A stretch of DNA of 63,633 nt from CAYSLU01 sp964431965. Lineage in GTDB: Bacteria > Verrucomicrobiota > Kiritimatiellia > CAIKKV01 > CAYSLU01. How positions within the stretch are numbered: the stretch's first letter is position 1; every line of letters starts with the position of its first letter. Made by a program: the position numbers and the translations under genes. Positions 8,850-17,830 of this stretch are shown in pieces. The notes beneath the pieces are model-generated. The model had not been told where the DNA came from, made no database searches, and saw nothing but the letters and a program-made list of their open reading frames with translations. The DNA is taken from the NCBI GenBank assembly GCA_964431965.1, contig CAYSLU010000022.1, forward strand, positions 1 through 63,633. Reading direction: 5' to 3'.

Positions 8850-9263
8850 ATGAGGATCAAGCCGCCGCCGCAGGAGTTCATCGGGGTCAACGTCATTCCG
8901 ATGATCGACACCATGATGTTCCTCCTGATCTTCTTCATGATGGCGGCGAAGTTTGCCGACATCGAGCGCGATGTGCGCGTGCGGCCGCCCGCGAGCCAGG
9001 ACGCGCGCCCCATCTCGGAGATTCCGCGCGAGATCGTCATCAACGTGACGCGCAGCGGGAACATCCTGATCGCCGGCAAGCGGAACACCCTCGCCGAGGT
9101 CGACAGCCTGCTGGCGCGTGCGGTCCGGGAGAATCCCCGGCAGGCCGTTGTGATTCGGGGCGACCAGGGCGCCATCCTGCAGTTCGCCGTGAACATCCTG
9201 AGCCTCTGCGAGAAGCACGGGGTGGAGCAGACCTATCTCACGACCCGCAAGTCGGACTCGTAA
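8850..9263 (+). CDS. ExbD/TolR-family energy transducer
   Basis: A 137-residue protein. A short cytoplasmic tail ends in NVIPMIDTMMFLLIFFMMAA, the single transmembrane helix. It contains the conserved Asp of the MID motif (counterpart of E. coli ExbD Asp25), the proton-carrying residue. The periplasmic domain (about residues 45-137) has the family pattern: EIVINVTRSGNILIAGK, then AVVIRGDQGAILQFAVNILSLCEKHG. It partners the ExbB encoded just upstream to transmit proton-motive force to a periplasmic effector, probably the toroid protein that follows. Confidence 0.93.
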   Translation: MRIKPPPQEFIGVNVIPMIDTMMFLLIFFMMAAKFADIERDVRVRPPASQDARPISEIPREIVINVTRSGNILIAGKRNTLAEVDSLLARAVRENPRQAVVIRGDQGAILQFAVNILSLCEKHGVEQTYLTTRKSDS

Positions 9264-9294
9264 CGCATTGTCCCGGCAGGGAGGTCGGTAGTCC

Positions 9295-12200
9295 ATGGCC
9301 GAGCGGTCTGCATCCCGGGAGCCGCGCCTGACGTTCGCGCTCGCCGTCGCGAGCGCCGTCCTTCTGTTTGTCCTGTTCTGCCTGGCCTTCCCCGGCCTGC
9401 CGGTCTCGCGCGCGTTTTCCGGGGCCGCTTCGGAGTTGGGGCGCCCGCTCCTGATGCTGTTCCTGTCGTTCGGCGTCGCCGCGCTTCTGCTGATCGCCAT
9501 CCTGCGCCGCCGGCACCGGCCGGAGCTCCTCGCGGTATGCCTGGCCTTCAGCGTCATGCTGCACCTCTTCTCGCTGTTTGCCTTCAAGGCCGTTGTCGTG
9601 GGAAGCCGTGTTCCCGAGGTTCGGCCGCGGGCTGGCGAGTACCGAGTCGCGCTGGGGCTGCCCACGGTCCAGGAGAGCCTTGTGAGTCAGGGCGTTCGGT
9701 CGAAGCCGGTCGACATGCCCATTGATGACAGCCGGCGCCTGGAGGCAGCCCGGGCAGCCTCCCGCATCCCGGAGCCGGTGAAGTCCGTCCCTCGAGCGCC
9801 GGCGCCACGGCCGGACGGCGAGGTGCGGATGCCGGGCGCGATGAGCGTGAAGGCTCCGGCCGTGACCCCGCCTGCGCCTGAGACCAGGGAGCAACTGCAG
9901 AAGATGGAGGACCGGCCTCCCGACGTGACATCTCCTGCCTTGGCGATGCGTGGGGAGGTGACGCGACCCGGACAGACATCGCCGACTGGCCCGGCGTCCG
10001 GCGCGAAGCCGTTCGCGCCCGGCCCGGCCGATCGGGCGGCCATGCGCGCGGACGAGTCGCCGTCGGCCGCCGCCAGGCCGCGCCCCGGCAACCCGAAGCA
10101 CCCGCTCGACCACCAGCGGATGGAAGTAGCGGGCGTGAGCGCGGATCGGAAACCCGAGGTTGCGGAGGCGATCCAGACGGCGCCACTCCGGGGAACGATC
10201 GACCGGCTGGATTTCGAGGCCAAGGGGGGGCTGGCATCCGCCGCGTCTCGGCTCGGCGAGCCCGTATCCAAGCCAACCGCCGAGGTGGGACTGGCGAAGG
10301 AGGTTGGCGACACCCAGCCGTTGCCGGCGGCGCCCGTGGCGCGCGCTTCGGTGTCCATGCCGCAGCCCCGTCCGGCGCCGGGCAGCCTGTCCGCCGGCAC
10401 GCCTGAGCCGGTGGCTCCGCAGCAGAAGAGCGGCCTGGATCAGGCTCTGGCCTCGCGCCCCGTGTCCGCCGACCTGACGAGTCCTCAGGGGATCGGAGGC
10501 GCTCCCGAGCCGGTGGCGCGAGCCAGGGGCGATGCAGCGGCGGGGGCGGGTACGGCCGCGGCGCCGCAGGATCTGAAGCTGGCCCAGCGCGCCCGCGTCG
10601 GGCAGGGCGATCCGGCCTCCGGCATGGCCAAGCCGCAGGCCGGCATCCGCGAACGCCAGCCGTCTGCCGTACAGCCTCTGGCGGCGGCGACAGCCGAGCG
10701 CTATGTGAGCCCGTCGGAACAGCCGTCGGTCTCCCGCGATCTGGCTCTTCAGTCACAGGTGTACCGCTCCGAGTCGCAGCCCCTGGGCGACCCGGCACCG
10801 CGGGCGGCGATGCTCAGCACCGAACAGCAGGCCGCCCGGCCGGCGGCTGATCGGTTCGAGCCTTCCGACGTGGCCGCGGCGCGGGTGGAGAGCGGGCTGG
10901 GGCGCGCGGACTTGCCGAAGACGCGGTTTGCCGCCCGGCCGGACGCGTCGCGGGCGAGCGTTGGCATGGCGGCCGGGACGCTGGTGGAGTCGTCGCCGGG
11001 CGCGCTTTCCGACGGACGCGCTCCGGCTTCGGGTGGAGGGGACGCGCTATCGGGTGCGCGGGCGGGACTCGATCCGGCTGTGTTACCGGTGATGGACGTT
11101 GGCGGCACTGCGCCAGCCGAGGCCCGCCCCGGAGGGGGACCCGATGGGGGCCGCAGCTCCGACAGCACGTCTGCTTCCGTAGCCGGTTCGATGGCGCCCG
11201 GCCGTGCGCGGACCGACATGCAGCCGACCGGGGCTTCCGCCGGCGGCAGGCCCGCAGTAGCCCTGGCCTCGGACGTCCCGGAGGATCGCACCTCGCTTGC
11301 CGGCAGCGGAGCGTATGGGGCCGCACCGCATGGCGTTTCGGCCGCAGCCGCGGCCGGCGGCGAGATCAGCGCCGCGGAGGTCCGGCCATCTGGTGCGCCG
11401 AGCGACATGAGGATCACGGTGGGACATGCGGAGGCGGAGCGCGCCTCCTCTCCCGGCGGTGCGGTCGGCAGCCCGGCTGCGGGCGGAGCGGGCGGCGGCG
11501 ATCCCATCCGTCTGGCGAAGGCGGGCGCTGGCGGTGTGTCCGATGCGCCGGCGAAGCGTGGCTGGGCGGCCGTGACAAGTGACGGCGGTGGCCGGCCTCG
11601 CGAGGGCGCTACGCTGGTTGAGGCCGGAGGGGAATATGCGGGCGGCGCGTTGCCAGGCGGAACGGCGCAAGGCGAGGCTCTTGCCGTTGGATCGACTGCC
11701 GGCGGATCCGGGCGCGATCCGTCGACTGTTCCCATTGAGTTTGCCGCGTCGTCCGTGGCCCGGCCCAACATGTCGTCTGGCGAAGGAACGGCAGCTGCCT
11801 CGATCCCGGGCGCGACGGGGGCCCTGCGCGTCGGGCGGGCCGAGGCGGCTGCTCAGCCCGTGATGCACGTGGCGGCGCGGGCGGGCGATCCGGGCACCTT
11901 GGCGGCCGCGGGTGGCGATCGGGCGCCGGCGCCCATGGAGGTGGAGTCCAGCCTCAGCGCGGGGCCGCCCAAGGCCGGGGCGGGGGCGGCTGACATATCA
12001 GCGGCGCCGCTGGCCAACGCGCCGTTCCGGTCCGTCCTGGCCGTCGGCCAGGCGCCCGAGCCGGACTCCGTGCCGCAGAAGGCCATCTATCAGATGCGGA
12101 AGCCGGAGAAGCGGCGGCAGTTCATCCGCGAGCTGGGCGGCACGACGGAGACCGAGGATGCGGTCGAGCAGGCGCTGGCCTGGCTGAGCCGGGCCCAGAG

Positions 12201-13125
12201 CGACGACGGGCGATGGGATCTCGACGGGTTCAAGACGCTGCGCGAGTGCGGCGGGCCGGGCGACCTGGCCGGCGAGGACGTGGGCGTCACCGCGCTGGCC
12301 CTGCTCGCCTACCTCGGCGCGGGATACACCCACCTCGACGGGCAGCACAAGGACACGGTCCGGAAGGGGCTTGACTGGCTGCTGAGCTGCGAGAAGGAGG
12401 ATGGCGACATTCGCGGGGCGGGCGGGATGTACGGGCAGGCCATTGCCGCGATTGCGCTGTGCGAGTCTTACTCGCTCACAGGCGACCAGCGGCTGCTGCT
12501 TCCGACCCAGCGCACGATCCAGTTCATCGTCCAGGCGCAGACGCCGAACGCGGGGTGGCGCTACGAGCCGCGGACGGACAGTGACACATCGGTGACGGGG
12601 TGGCAGATCCTCGCCCTGAAAAGCGCACAGATTGCCGAGATACCGGTCCCCGACCAGACCCTTGCGTGGACGCGCGAATGGCTCGAGAAGGTCCGCGAGG
12701 GAGAGCAGGGCGGGCTGTACGCCTACAAGCCGGGGCATGCTGTCACGCCCGTCATGACTGCGGAAGGGTGGTTCTGCCAGCTGTTCATGGGCGAGCGCGA
12801 GCGAACGCGCGGCCAGGCGGAGTCGGTCGCCTGCGTGATGAAGGCCCCGCCGGCATGGGACCCGGAGCACCGGTCGGTGCATCTGTACTACTGGTACTAC
12901 GCGACGCTCTCGCTCTACCTGTCGGGCGCGCGGGAGTTCGAGCCGTGGAACGCCGCGCTGACTCGTGCGATTCTCGACGGCCGGCGAAAGGCGGGTCCGG
13001 CGGCGGGGAGCTGGGATCCGGTCTGCCAGCTGGGCCCCAGAGGCGGCCGCATCTACTCGACGGCCACGGCCGCCCTGTGCCTCGAGGTTTACTACCGCTT
13101 CCTCCCGCTCTACAAGCAGCGGTGA
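9295..13125 (+). CDS. Giant membrane protein with Pro/Ala-rich linker and C-terminal alpha/alpha-toroid
   Basis: A 1276-residue protein in three parts. (1) Residues about 1-100 hold three hydrophobic helices (near 12-32, 43-65 and 74-95). (2) Residues about 100-930 are a low-complexity Ala/Pro/Gly/Arg-rich stretch without a recognisable fold. (3) Residues about 945-1276 match the squalene-cyclase/prenyltransferase-type alpha/alpha-toroid repeat. QALAWLSRAQSDDGRWDLDG, ALLAYLGAGY, GLDWLLSCEKEDGDI, GMYGQAIAAIALCESYSL, ATAALCLEVYYRFLPLY are repeat helices. No DXDD-type cyclase catalytic motif was seen, so a structural or binding role is more likely than terpene chemistry. Its position after exbB and exbD, with a membrane anchor plus long linker, resembles the TonB/TolA architecture. 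Confidence 0.8.
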   Translation: MAERSASREPRLTFALAVASAVLLFVLFCLAFPGLPVSRAFSGAASELGRPLLMLFLSFGVAALLLIAILRRRHRPELLAVCLAFSVMLHLFSLFAFKAVVVGSRVPEVRPRAGEYRVALGLPTVQESLVSQGVRSKPVDMPIDDSRRLEAARAASRIPEPVKSVPRAPAPRPDGEVRMPGAMSVKAPAVTPPAPETREQLQKMEDRPPDVTSPALAMRGEVTRPGQTSPTGPASGAKPFAPGPADRAAMRADESPSAAARPRPGNPKHPLDHQRMEVAGVSADRKPEVAEAIQTAPLRGTIDRLDFEAKGGLASAASRLGEPVSKPTAEVGLAKEVGDTQPLPAAPVARASVSMPQPRPAPGSLSAGTPEPVAPQQKSGLDQALASRPVSADLTSPQGIGGAPEPVARARGDAAAGAGTAAAPQDLKLAQRARVGQGDPASGMAKPQAGIRERQPSAVQPLAAATAERYVSPSEQPSVSRDLALQSQVYRSESQPLGDPAPRAAMLSTEQQAARPAADRFEPSDVAAARVESGLGRADLPKTRFAARPDASRASVGMAAGTLVESSPGALSDGRAPASGGGDALSGARAGLDPAVLPVMDVGGTAPAEARPGGGPDGGRSSDSTSASVAGSMAPGRARTDMQPTGASAGGRPAVALASDVPEDRTSLAGSGAYGAAPHGVSAAAAAGGEISAAEVRPSGAPSDMRITVGHAEAERASSPGGAVGSPAAGGAGGGDPIRLAKAGAGGVSDAPAKRGWAAVTSDGGGRPREGATLVEAGGEYAGGALPGGTAQGEALAVGSTAGGSGRDPSTVPIEFAASSVARPNMSSGEGTAAASIPGATGALRVGRAEAAAQPVMHVAARAGDPGTLAAAGGDRAPAPMEVESSLSAGPPKAGAGAADISAAPLANAPFRSVLAVGQAPEPDSVPQKAIYQMRKPEKRRQFIRELGGTTETEDAVEQALAWLSRAQSDDGRWDLDGFKTLRECGGPGDLAGEDVGVTALALLAYLGAGYTHLDGQHKDTVRKGLDWLLSCEKEDGDIRGAGGMYGQAIAAIALCESYSLTGDQRLLLPTQRTIQFIVQAQTPNAGWRYEPRTDSDTSVTGWQILALKSAQIAEIPVPDQTLAWTREWLEKVREGEQGGLYAYKPGHAVTPVMTAEGWFCQLFMGERERTRGQAESVACVMKAPPAWDPEHRSVHLYYWYYATLSLYLSGAREFEPWNAALTRAILDGRRKAGPAAGSWDPVCQLGPRGGRIYSTATAALCLEVYYRFLPLYKQR

Positions 13126-13152
13126 GTCCTACTGATCACTGACAGGCCACCC

Positions 13153-14304
13153 TCACTGCTTCCGAGTGGCGAAGTCCGCGGCGCGGTATACTTCCGGCTC
13201 AGCCGCGTAGCTCTTGCCGTCCTCGCTGCGCTGCCAGCGGAGGTAGATCCCTTCCCGGATCAGGTGAACATGCGTCTGCAGGGTGTAGCCCACCAGGCCG
13301 GCGCTCGGGTGGGCCTTGAGTCCCCACTTGTTCAGACCCTCGGGGTACCGGGTCAGGAAGAGCCGGAGCAGATCGGCGTAGCGCGGCTGGGCTCCCAGGT
13401 CGCGCAGGCCCTGCGCCAGCTTGGACTCGAACGCGCGGCAGGCATTCCAGAAGCACATGTCGGGGCCGTCGAGCGGCAGGCCGAAGAGGTCAAGGTAGGA
13501 TCGCCGCATGGTCTCCTGGTGCCGGCCTTGGACGGTGCCCGGGTCGCGGCAGGTCATGCCGGAGATGTGGCTGCGGCCGTCCGGGCCGGGGTGGAACACA
13601 TCGATGTACTTGAAACTGCACTTCTCGATGGCGGCCGACCGCTGGCTGTCGTCGAAGAGCAGCACGTTGCAGCGGCCCCAGAACGGGCAGTAGCGCGTGA
13701 GGAACTCGATGGCTCCGGGCACGTCGTTGGTGTAGTGCGAGAGCATGCGGATGACGGGGAGCGGGAAAAGCTCGGTTGGCTCTTCGTCGATATGGAGTCC
13801 GTTGCCGACGCCGGGGGCGCACAGTCCGCCCGCGCAGGGCATGGCCAGTGGCGGCGGATGCGGCTTCCAGTAGTCCAGCGGATCGTCGGTGTTGCTGATG
13901 CAGACCGGACCCCGGTCTGTATCCGGGACGAAGGCGATGCGGCACTTCTCGTCGGCCGCCGCGCATTTCCGCATGCCGTGGAAAGTCACGTACAGGTCCA
14001 TGCTGCGGACGATCGCCATCTCATCGTCCGTGAAGCCGGACACGCGCTGAACTTCGCGTTCGACCGCAAGCGTGTGCTCGACCCACGGAGCGGCTTCGGG
14101 ATACCGGGCGGTGGCCGGGATCATGCTCATGCGCCGACGGTGGAACGCCGTCAGTCCGCCGAGCAGCGTGGCGCGGTCCAGCTGCGGGCAATCGGCCAGG
14201 ATGCGGTCGACGCGCATCGTCAGGTACATCGGCCGGTTGGACTGGAACGCCTTGGCTTCGACCTGGGCCTGGACAAGCGGATCGGGCATACGGAGCGGCT
14301 TCAT
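13153..14304 (-). CDS. Putative C45 (acyltransferase/amidohydrolase)-like protein
   Basis: A 383-residue protein, not firmly recognised. Two stretches resemble the isopenicillin-N acyltransferase (C45) fold. The first is EKCRIAFVPDTDRGPV, where Cys121 could be the Ntn nucleophile exposed after autoprocessing. The second is PVIRMLSHYTNDVPGAIEFL, followed by CNVLLFDDSQRSAAIEKC, corresponding to the helix and the N-x-L-L-x-D-x-x-G-x-x-x-x-x-E strand of that family. There is no signal peptide. The start at 14304 was chosen for a GAAAGGA 7-8 bases upstream; the frame is open far beyond, antisense to hypB. It is convergent with the toroid gene. An alternative is an unrelated uncharacterised family. 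Confidence 0.5.
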   Translation of the reverse strand: MKPLRMPDPLVQAQVEAKAFQSNRPMYLTMRVDRILADCPQLDRATLLGGLTAFHRRRMSMIPATARYPEAAPWVEHTLAVEREVQRVSGFTDDEMAIVRSMDLYVTFHGMRKCAAADEKCRIAFVPDTDRGPVCISNTDDPLDYWKPHPPPLAMPCAGGLCAPGVGNGLHIDEEPTELFPLPVIRMLSHYTNDVPGAIEFLTRYCPFWGRCNVLLFDDSQRSAAIEKCSFKYIDVFHPGPDGRSHISGMTCRDPGTVQGRHQETMRRSYLDLFGLPLDGPDMCFWNACRAFESKLAQGLRDLGAQPRYADLLRLFLTRYPEGLNKWGLKAHPSAGLVGYTLQTHVHLIREGIYLRWQRSEDGKSYAAEPEVYRAADFATRKQ

Positions 14305-14586
14305 TCCATGTCCTTTCGTGATATCGCGCTTCTCAGGCCCTCGAGCCCACAGGCACTCCCCGAGGAGAATACAGGCGCGTGGCGCTGGCGACAAGCGACG
14401 CAGCGCTTCACCCCGCTCGGACCCGAGCCCCGTGACGAGCGGGCGGGGATCGGCCTGTCCGCCGTGGCTCCGAAGGCCAGCGGCCTGATGTCCGGCGGGA
14501 GATTGGGGTTTTCGGAGGGTGGGGCGGGTAGTACCATAGCCATGCGCCTGGTGAAGCTGATTCGGGTGATGGAGGTCGGTGGGGCT

Positions 14587-15234
14587 ATGGCTACAACGGA
14601 AATCAAGGTGTACCGCGATCTGATGGGCGAGAACGAAAAGTGGGCACGGAAGACGCGGGACATTCTCGGCGCGCACGGGATGCGGATGATCAATATCATC
14701 GGATCGCCCGGCTGCGGCAAGACGCGGCTTCTGGAGCGCATGTCGGCGACATGGGCCGGCGCCGTGCGCTTTGCGGTCCTCGAAGGCGATGTCGAGACCA
14801 CGCGCGACGCCGAGCGGCTGCACGCGATCGGCGTGCCGGTCAGCCAGCTCCTCACGGGCGGCTCCTGTCACCTCGAGGCTAAGCTCGTCCACCGCGCGCT
14901 GCAGGATTTGCCGCTGGCCGCCCTGGACCTGGTGGTCGTGGAGAACGTGGGGAATCTCGTGTGCCCGGCCGAGTTCGACGTCGGCGAGGCGGCCAAGGTG
15001 GCGGTGTTGAGCGTGACCGAGGGGGAGGACAAGCCCCTGAAGTACCCGTTGCTGTTCCGCGAAGCCGGCGCGATCGTGCTGACCAAGATCGATCTCCTGC
15101 CGCACCTGAGCTTCGACATGAATCTCTGCCTGCAGTTCATCCGGCAGATCAACGCCCGCACCCCGATCTTCCAGGTGTCGGCTGTTACCGGCGCGGGCAT
15201 GGCGGAGTGGTGTCGGTGGGCGGCCGGCCGATAG
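14587..15234 (+). CDS. hypB: Hydrogenase maturation GTPase HypB
   Basis: A 215-residue SIMIBI GTPase that, with HypA, inserts nickel into the [NiFe] hydrogenase large subunit. The P-loop is SPGCGKTRLL and GDVETTRDAERL is the switch I region. GGSCHLEAKLV holds the Cys-His metal site at the dimer interface. VENVGNLVCPAEFDVGE is the HypB signature and LTKIDLLP is the G4 motif. The histidine-rich N-terminal nickel store of some HypBs is absent. The start at 14587 follows a GGAGG; upstream in-frame ATGs at 14542 and 14569 are possible. It opens the hypB-hypF-hypC-hypD cluster. No hypA is present in the window. Confidence 0.93.
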   Translation: MATTEIKVYRDLMGENEKWARKTRDILGAHGMRMINIIGSPGCGKTRLLERMSATWAGAVRFAVLEGDVETTRDAERLHAIGVPVSQLLTGGSCHLEAKLVHRALQDLPLAALDLVVVENVGNLVCPAEFDVGEAAKVAVLSVTEGEDKPLKYPLLFREAGAIVLTKIDLLPHLSFDMNLCLQFIRQINARTPIFQVSAVTGAGMAEWCRWAAGR

Positions 15235-15266
15235 GCCGGATCCGCCTCGCAGTCGGCGTTCCTCTC

Positions 15267-17540
15267 ATGGCCACGCGGCGCATCATGGTGCGGGTGACGG
15301 GGCGCGTCCAAGGCGTCGGCTTCCGGCCCTTCGTGTACCGCCTGGCCGAGGAGTCCGGTCTGGGCGGGTGGGTGCTCAACGCCTCCGACGGCGTGTCGAT
15401 CGAGGCCGAGGGCCCTTCGGAGTGGATCGATTCGTTCCTGGCCCGGCTGCGCTCGTCCCCGCCGGTGCAGGCGCGCATCGAGTCGATGGCTGTCGCGGAC
15501 CTTCCGGCCGGCGGAGCGCGCGGGTTCGAGATTCGGCCGAGCGCCCGGTCTGGCGATGTGACCGCCGGCATGCCTCCCGATCTGGCCACCTGTCCGGCGT
15601 GCCTGGCGGACATCGCCGACCCCGCGAACCGGCGGCATCGCTATCCCTTCACGAACTGCACGGACTGCGGCCCCCGCTTCACGATCATCCGCGCCCTGCC
15701 GTACGACCGCGAGCGGACGTCCATGGCCTCGTTCCGGCAGTGTCCGGCGTGCGCGCGCGAGTACGCCGATCCGTCGGGGCGGCGCTTCGATGCCCAGCCG
15801 AACGCATGCCCGGCTTGCGGGCCGCGGCTGCGCCTCATCGATCCCGGTGGCGGCGAAGCGGCGGACGATCCGATTGCCGGCGCCGTCCAGATTCTGCGCG
15901 CGGGCGCGATCGTCGCGGTCAAGGGGCTGGGCGGCTATCACCTCTCGTGCGACGCGCGGAGCGAGGCGGCGGTGTGCGAGCTTCGGCGGCGGAAGCGCCG
16001 CCCCGCGAAGCCGCTGGCGGTCATGTTCGCGTCGGCTGCGGAAGCGCGCCGGTGCTGCGAGGTCGATGACGACGAGCGGGCCGAACTGGAGTCCGTGGCC
16101 CGTCCGGTGGTGGTGCTGCGGCGGCGGCCGGGGGCGGCGCTCGCGCCCAGCCTCTCCCCCGACACGCCGGACCTGGGCTGCTTTCTCCCGTACACGCCGC
16201 TCCATCACCTGCTGCTTCGCGAGGTGGGCCCGCTCGTGATGACCAGCGGGAATGCGGCGGACGAGCCGATCGTACGCCACGAGTCGGAGTTGCCCGGCGT
16301 GCTCGGGCCGATTGCGGACGCGGCCCTGGTCCACGACCGCGAGATACTGAGGCGCTGCGACGACTCGGTGCTGAAAGTCTGGCGCGGGACCCGTCTCTTC
16401 TTCCGGCGGTCGCGCGGTTTCGTGCCCGAGCCGATCCGCCTTCCGGTGAGCGGGCCGCCCGTGCTGGCGTGCGGAGGCGACTCCAAGAGCGTCTTTGCCA
16501 TAACGCGCGGGAGGGATGCCTTCCTCTCGCCGCACATCGGGGACCTCGACGAATACCGGTCCTATCGCTTCTACGAGGAGTCGGTGGCGGACCTGGAGCG
16601 CCTGCTCGACGTGGCGCCTTCGATCGTCGTGTGCGACCTGCATCCCGACTATGTCTCCTCCCGCTACGCCCGGCGCCGGCCCGACGCGCGCGTGATGGAG
16701 GTTCAGCACCACCATGCCCACATGGCCGCCGTGCTCGCGGAGCACGGACGAACGGCGCCGGCGATCGGCGTCTCGCTGGACGGGACCGGCTACGGGCCGG
16801 ACGGGACCGCGTGGGGCGGTGAGTTCCTGGTCGGCGACCTGCGCGAGTACCGGCGTGCGGCGCACTTCAAGCCGTACCGGATGCCCGGCGGCGAGGAGGC
16901 GGTGCGGGAGCCGGACCGCATGGCGCTGAGCCTGCTCATGGCCGAATGCCCGGACCGCTGGGAGGCGATCGCCGAGCGGCGCCTGCGGGGGCTCGGAGCT
17001 GAGCGGCGCGAGGCGCTGGCCGGGATGGTCCGGCGCGAGGTGCGCGCGCCGTGGACATCGAGCGCGGGCCGCCTGTTCGACGCCGTATCGGCTCTGCTTG
17101 GGCTGTGCGGCCCGGCGACGTACGACGGACAGGCCGCGGTGCGGCTCCAGGCGGCAGCCGCCGCCGCGGGCGCGGCATACCCGTTTGAGATCGAGGCACC
17201 GGCCGGCGCGCCCGCCCGGCTGTCGTTTGGTCCGGCGATACGGGCGATCGTGGCGGACCTGGACGCAGGGGCGGACGTCCGCTCCGTATCGGCGCGCTTC
17301 CACCGGACGGTTGCAGACGCGGTTGTCGCCATGTGCGGCCGGATCGCCGAGGCGGACGGCATCGGGACGGTTGCGCTCTCCGGCGGCGTGTTCCAGAACG
17401 ACCGGCTCCTGGGCGCATGCGTCGATGGGTTGAAGGCGTGCGGGCTGGCGGTGTATCATCATCGCGCTGTGTCTCCGAACGACAGCGGCCTGGCGCTGGG
17501 GCAGGCCGCCGTCGCGCTCGCGCGTCTGGGCGAGCGCTGA
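15267..17540 (+). CDS. hypF: Carbamoyltransferase HypF
   Basis: A 757-residue protein of full length. The N-terminal acylphosphatase domain has GRVQGVGFRPFVYRLA. Two zinc fingers follow: CPAC-x18-CTDC, and a second starting CPACARE and ending CPACGPR. Next come a YrdC-like domain (KGLGGYHLSCDA, PLAVMF) and a C-terminal Kae1-like carbamoyltransferase domain (QHHHAHMAAVLAEHG, SGGVFQNDRLL). HypF turns carbamoyl phosphate and ATP into the carbamoyl group that HypE dehydrates to cyanide for the NiFe(CN)2CO site. ATG 15267 has no strong Shine-Dalgarno sequence and lies 32 bases after hypB. The gene ends 29 bases before hypC. Confidence 0.95.
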   Translation: MATRRIMVRVTGRVQGVGFRPFVYRLAEESGLGGWVLNASDGVSIEAEGPSEWIDSFLARLRSSPPVQARIESMAVADLPAGGARGFEIRPSARSGDVTAGMPPDLATCPACLADIADPANRRHRYPFTNCTDCGPRFTIIRALPYDRERTSMASFRQCPACAREYADPSGRRFDAQPNACPACGPRLRLIDPGGGEAADDPIAGAVQILRAGAIVAVKGLGGYHLSCDARSEAAVCELRRRKRRPAKPLAVMFASAAEARRCCEVDDDERAELESVARPVVVLRRRPGAALAPSLSPDTPDLGCFLPYTPLHHLLLREVGPLVMTSGNAADEPIVRHESELPGVLGPIADAALVHDREILRRCDDSVLKVWRGTRLFFRRSRGFVPEPIRLPVSGPPVLACGGDSKSVFAITRGRDAFLSPHIGDLDEYRSYRFYEESVADLERLLDVAPSIVVCDLHPDYVSSRYARRRPDARVMEVQHHHAHMAAVLAEHGRTAPAIGVSLDGTGYGPDGTAWGGEFLVGDLREYRRAAHFKPYRMPGGEEAVREPDRMALSLLMAECPDRWEAIAERRLRGLGAERREALAGMVRREVRAPWTSSAGRLFDAVSALLGLCGPATYDGQAAVRLQAAAAAAGAAYPFEIEAPAGAPARLSFGPAIRAIVADLDAGADVRSVSARFHRTVADAVVAMCGRIAEADGIGTVALSGGVFQNDRLLGACVDGLKACGLAVYHHRAVSPNDSGLALGQAAVALARLGER

Positions 17541-17569
17541 GTCGATCACCCGGCGGGGAGTCGTTGTCC

Positions 17570-17830
17570 ATGTGTCTCGCCGTGCCCGTGCGCATTGTGG
17601 AACTGAACGGAGCCTCCGCCATCGTGGACTCCGACGGTGTGCGCGTGCCGGCGAACGTGGCCTTTCTGGGCGACGTGAAGGTGGGGGATTTCGTGCTGGT
17701 CCACGCCGGGTTTGCCATTCGGAAGTGGTCCGATGCCGACATGCGGGAGTACGAGGCGCTGCTGTCGGACCTGGCTTCGGCCGGGCCTGGCGCGCCTGAC
17801 GACTCCGTCCTTCCGACGGGGACCCGATGA
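17570..17830 (+). CDS. hypC: Hydrogenase maturation chaperone HypC
   Basis: An 86-residue HypC/HupF-family protein. It begins MCLAVPVRIVEL, with the essential Cys2 exposed once the initiator Met is removed, and contains the OB-fold stretch DVKVGDFVLVHAGFAI. HypC binds HypD, carries the Fe(CN)2CO unit and delivers it to the hydrogenase large-subunit precursor. GGGGAG precedes the start. The stop overlaps the hypD start by four bases (ATGA), which suggests coupled synthesis of the HypC-HypD pair. Confidence 0.95.
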   Translation: MCLAVPVRIVELNGASAIVDSDGVRVPANVAFLGDVKVGDFVLVHAGFAIRKWSDADMREYEALLSDLASAGPGAPDDSVLPTGTR

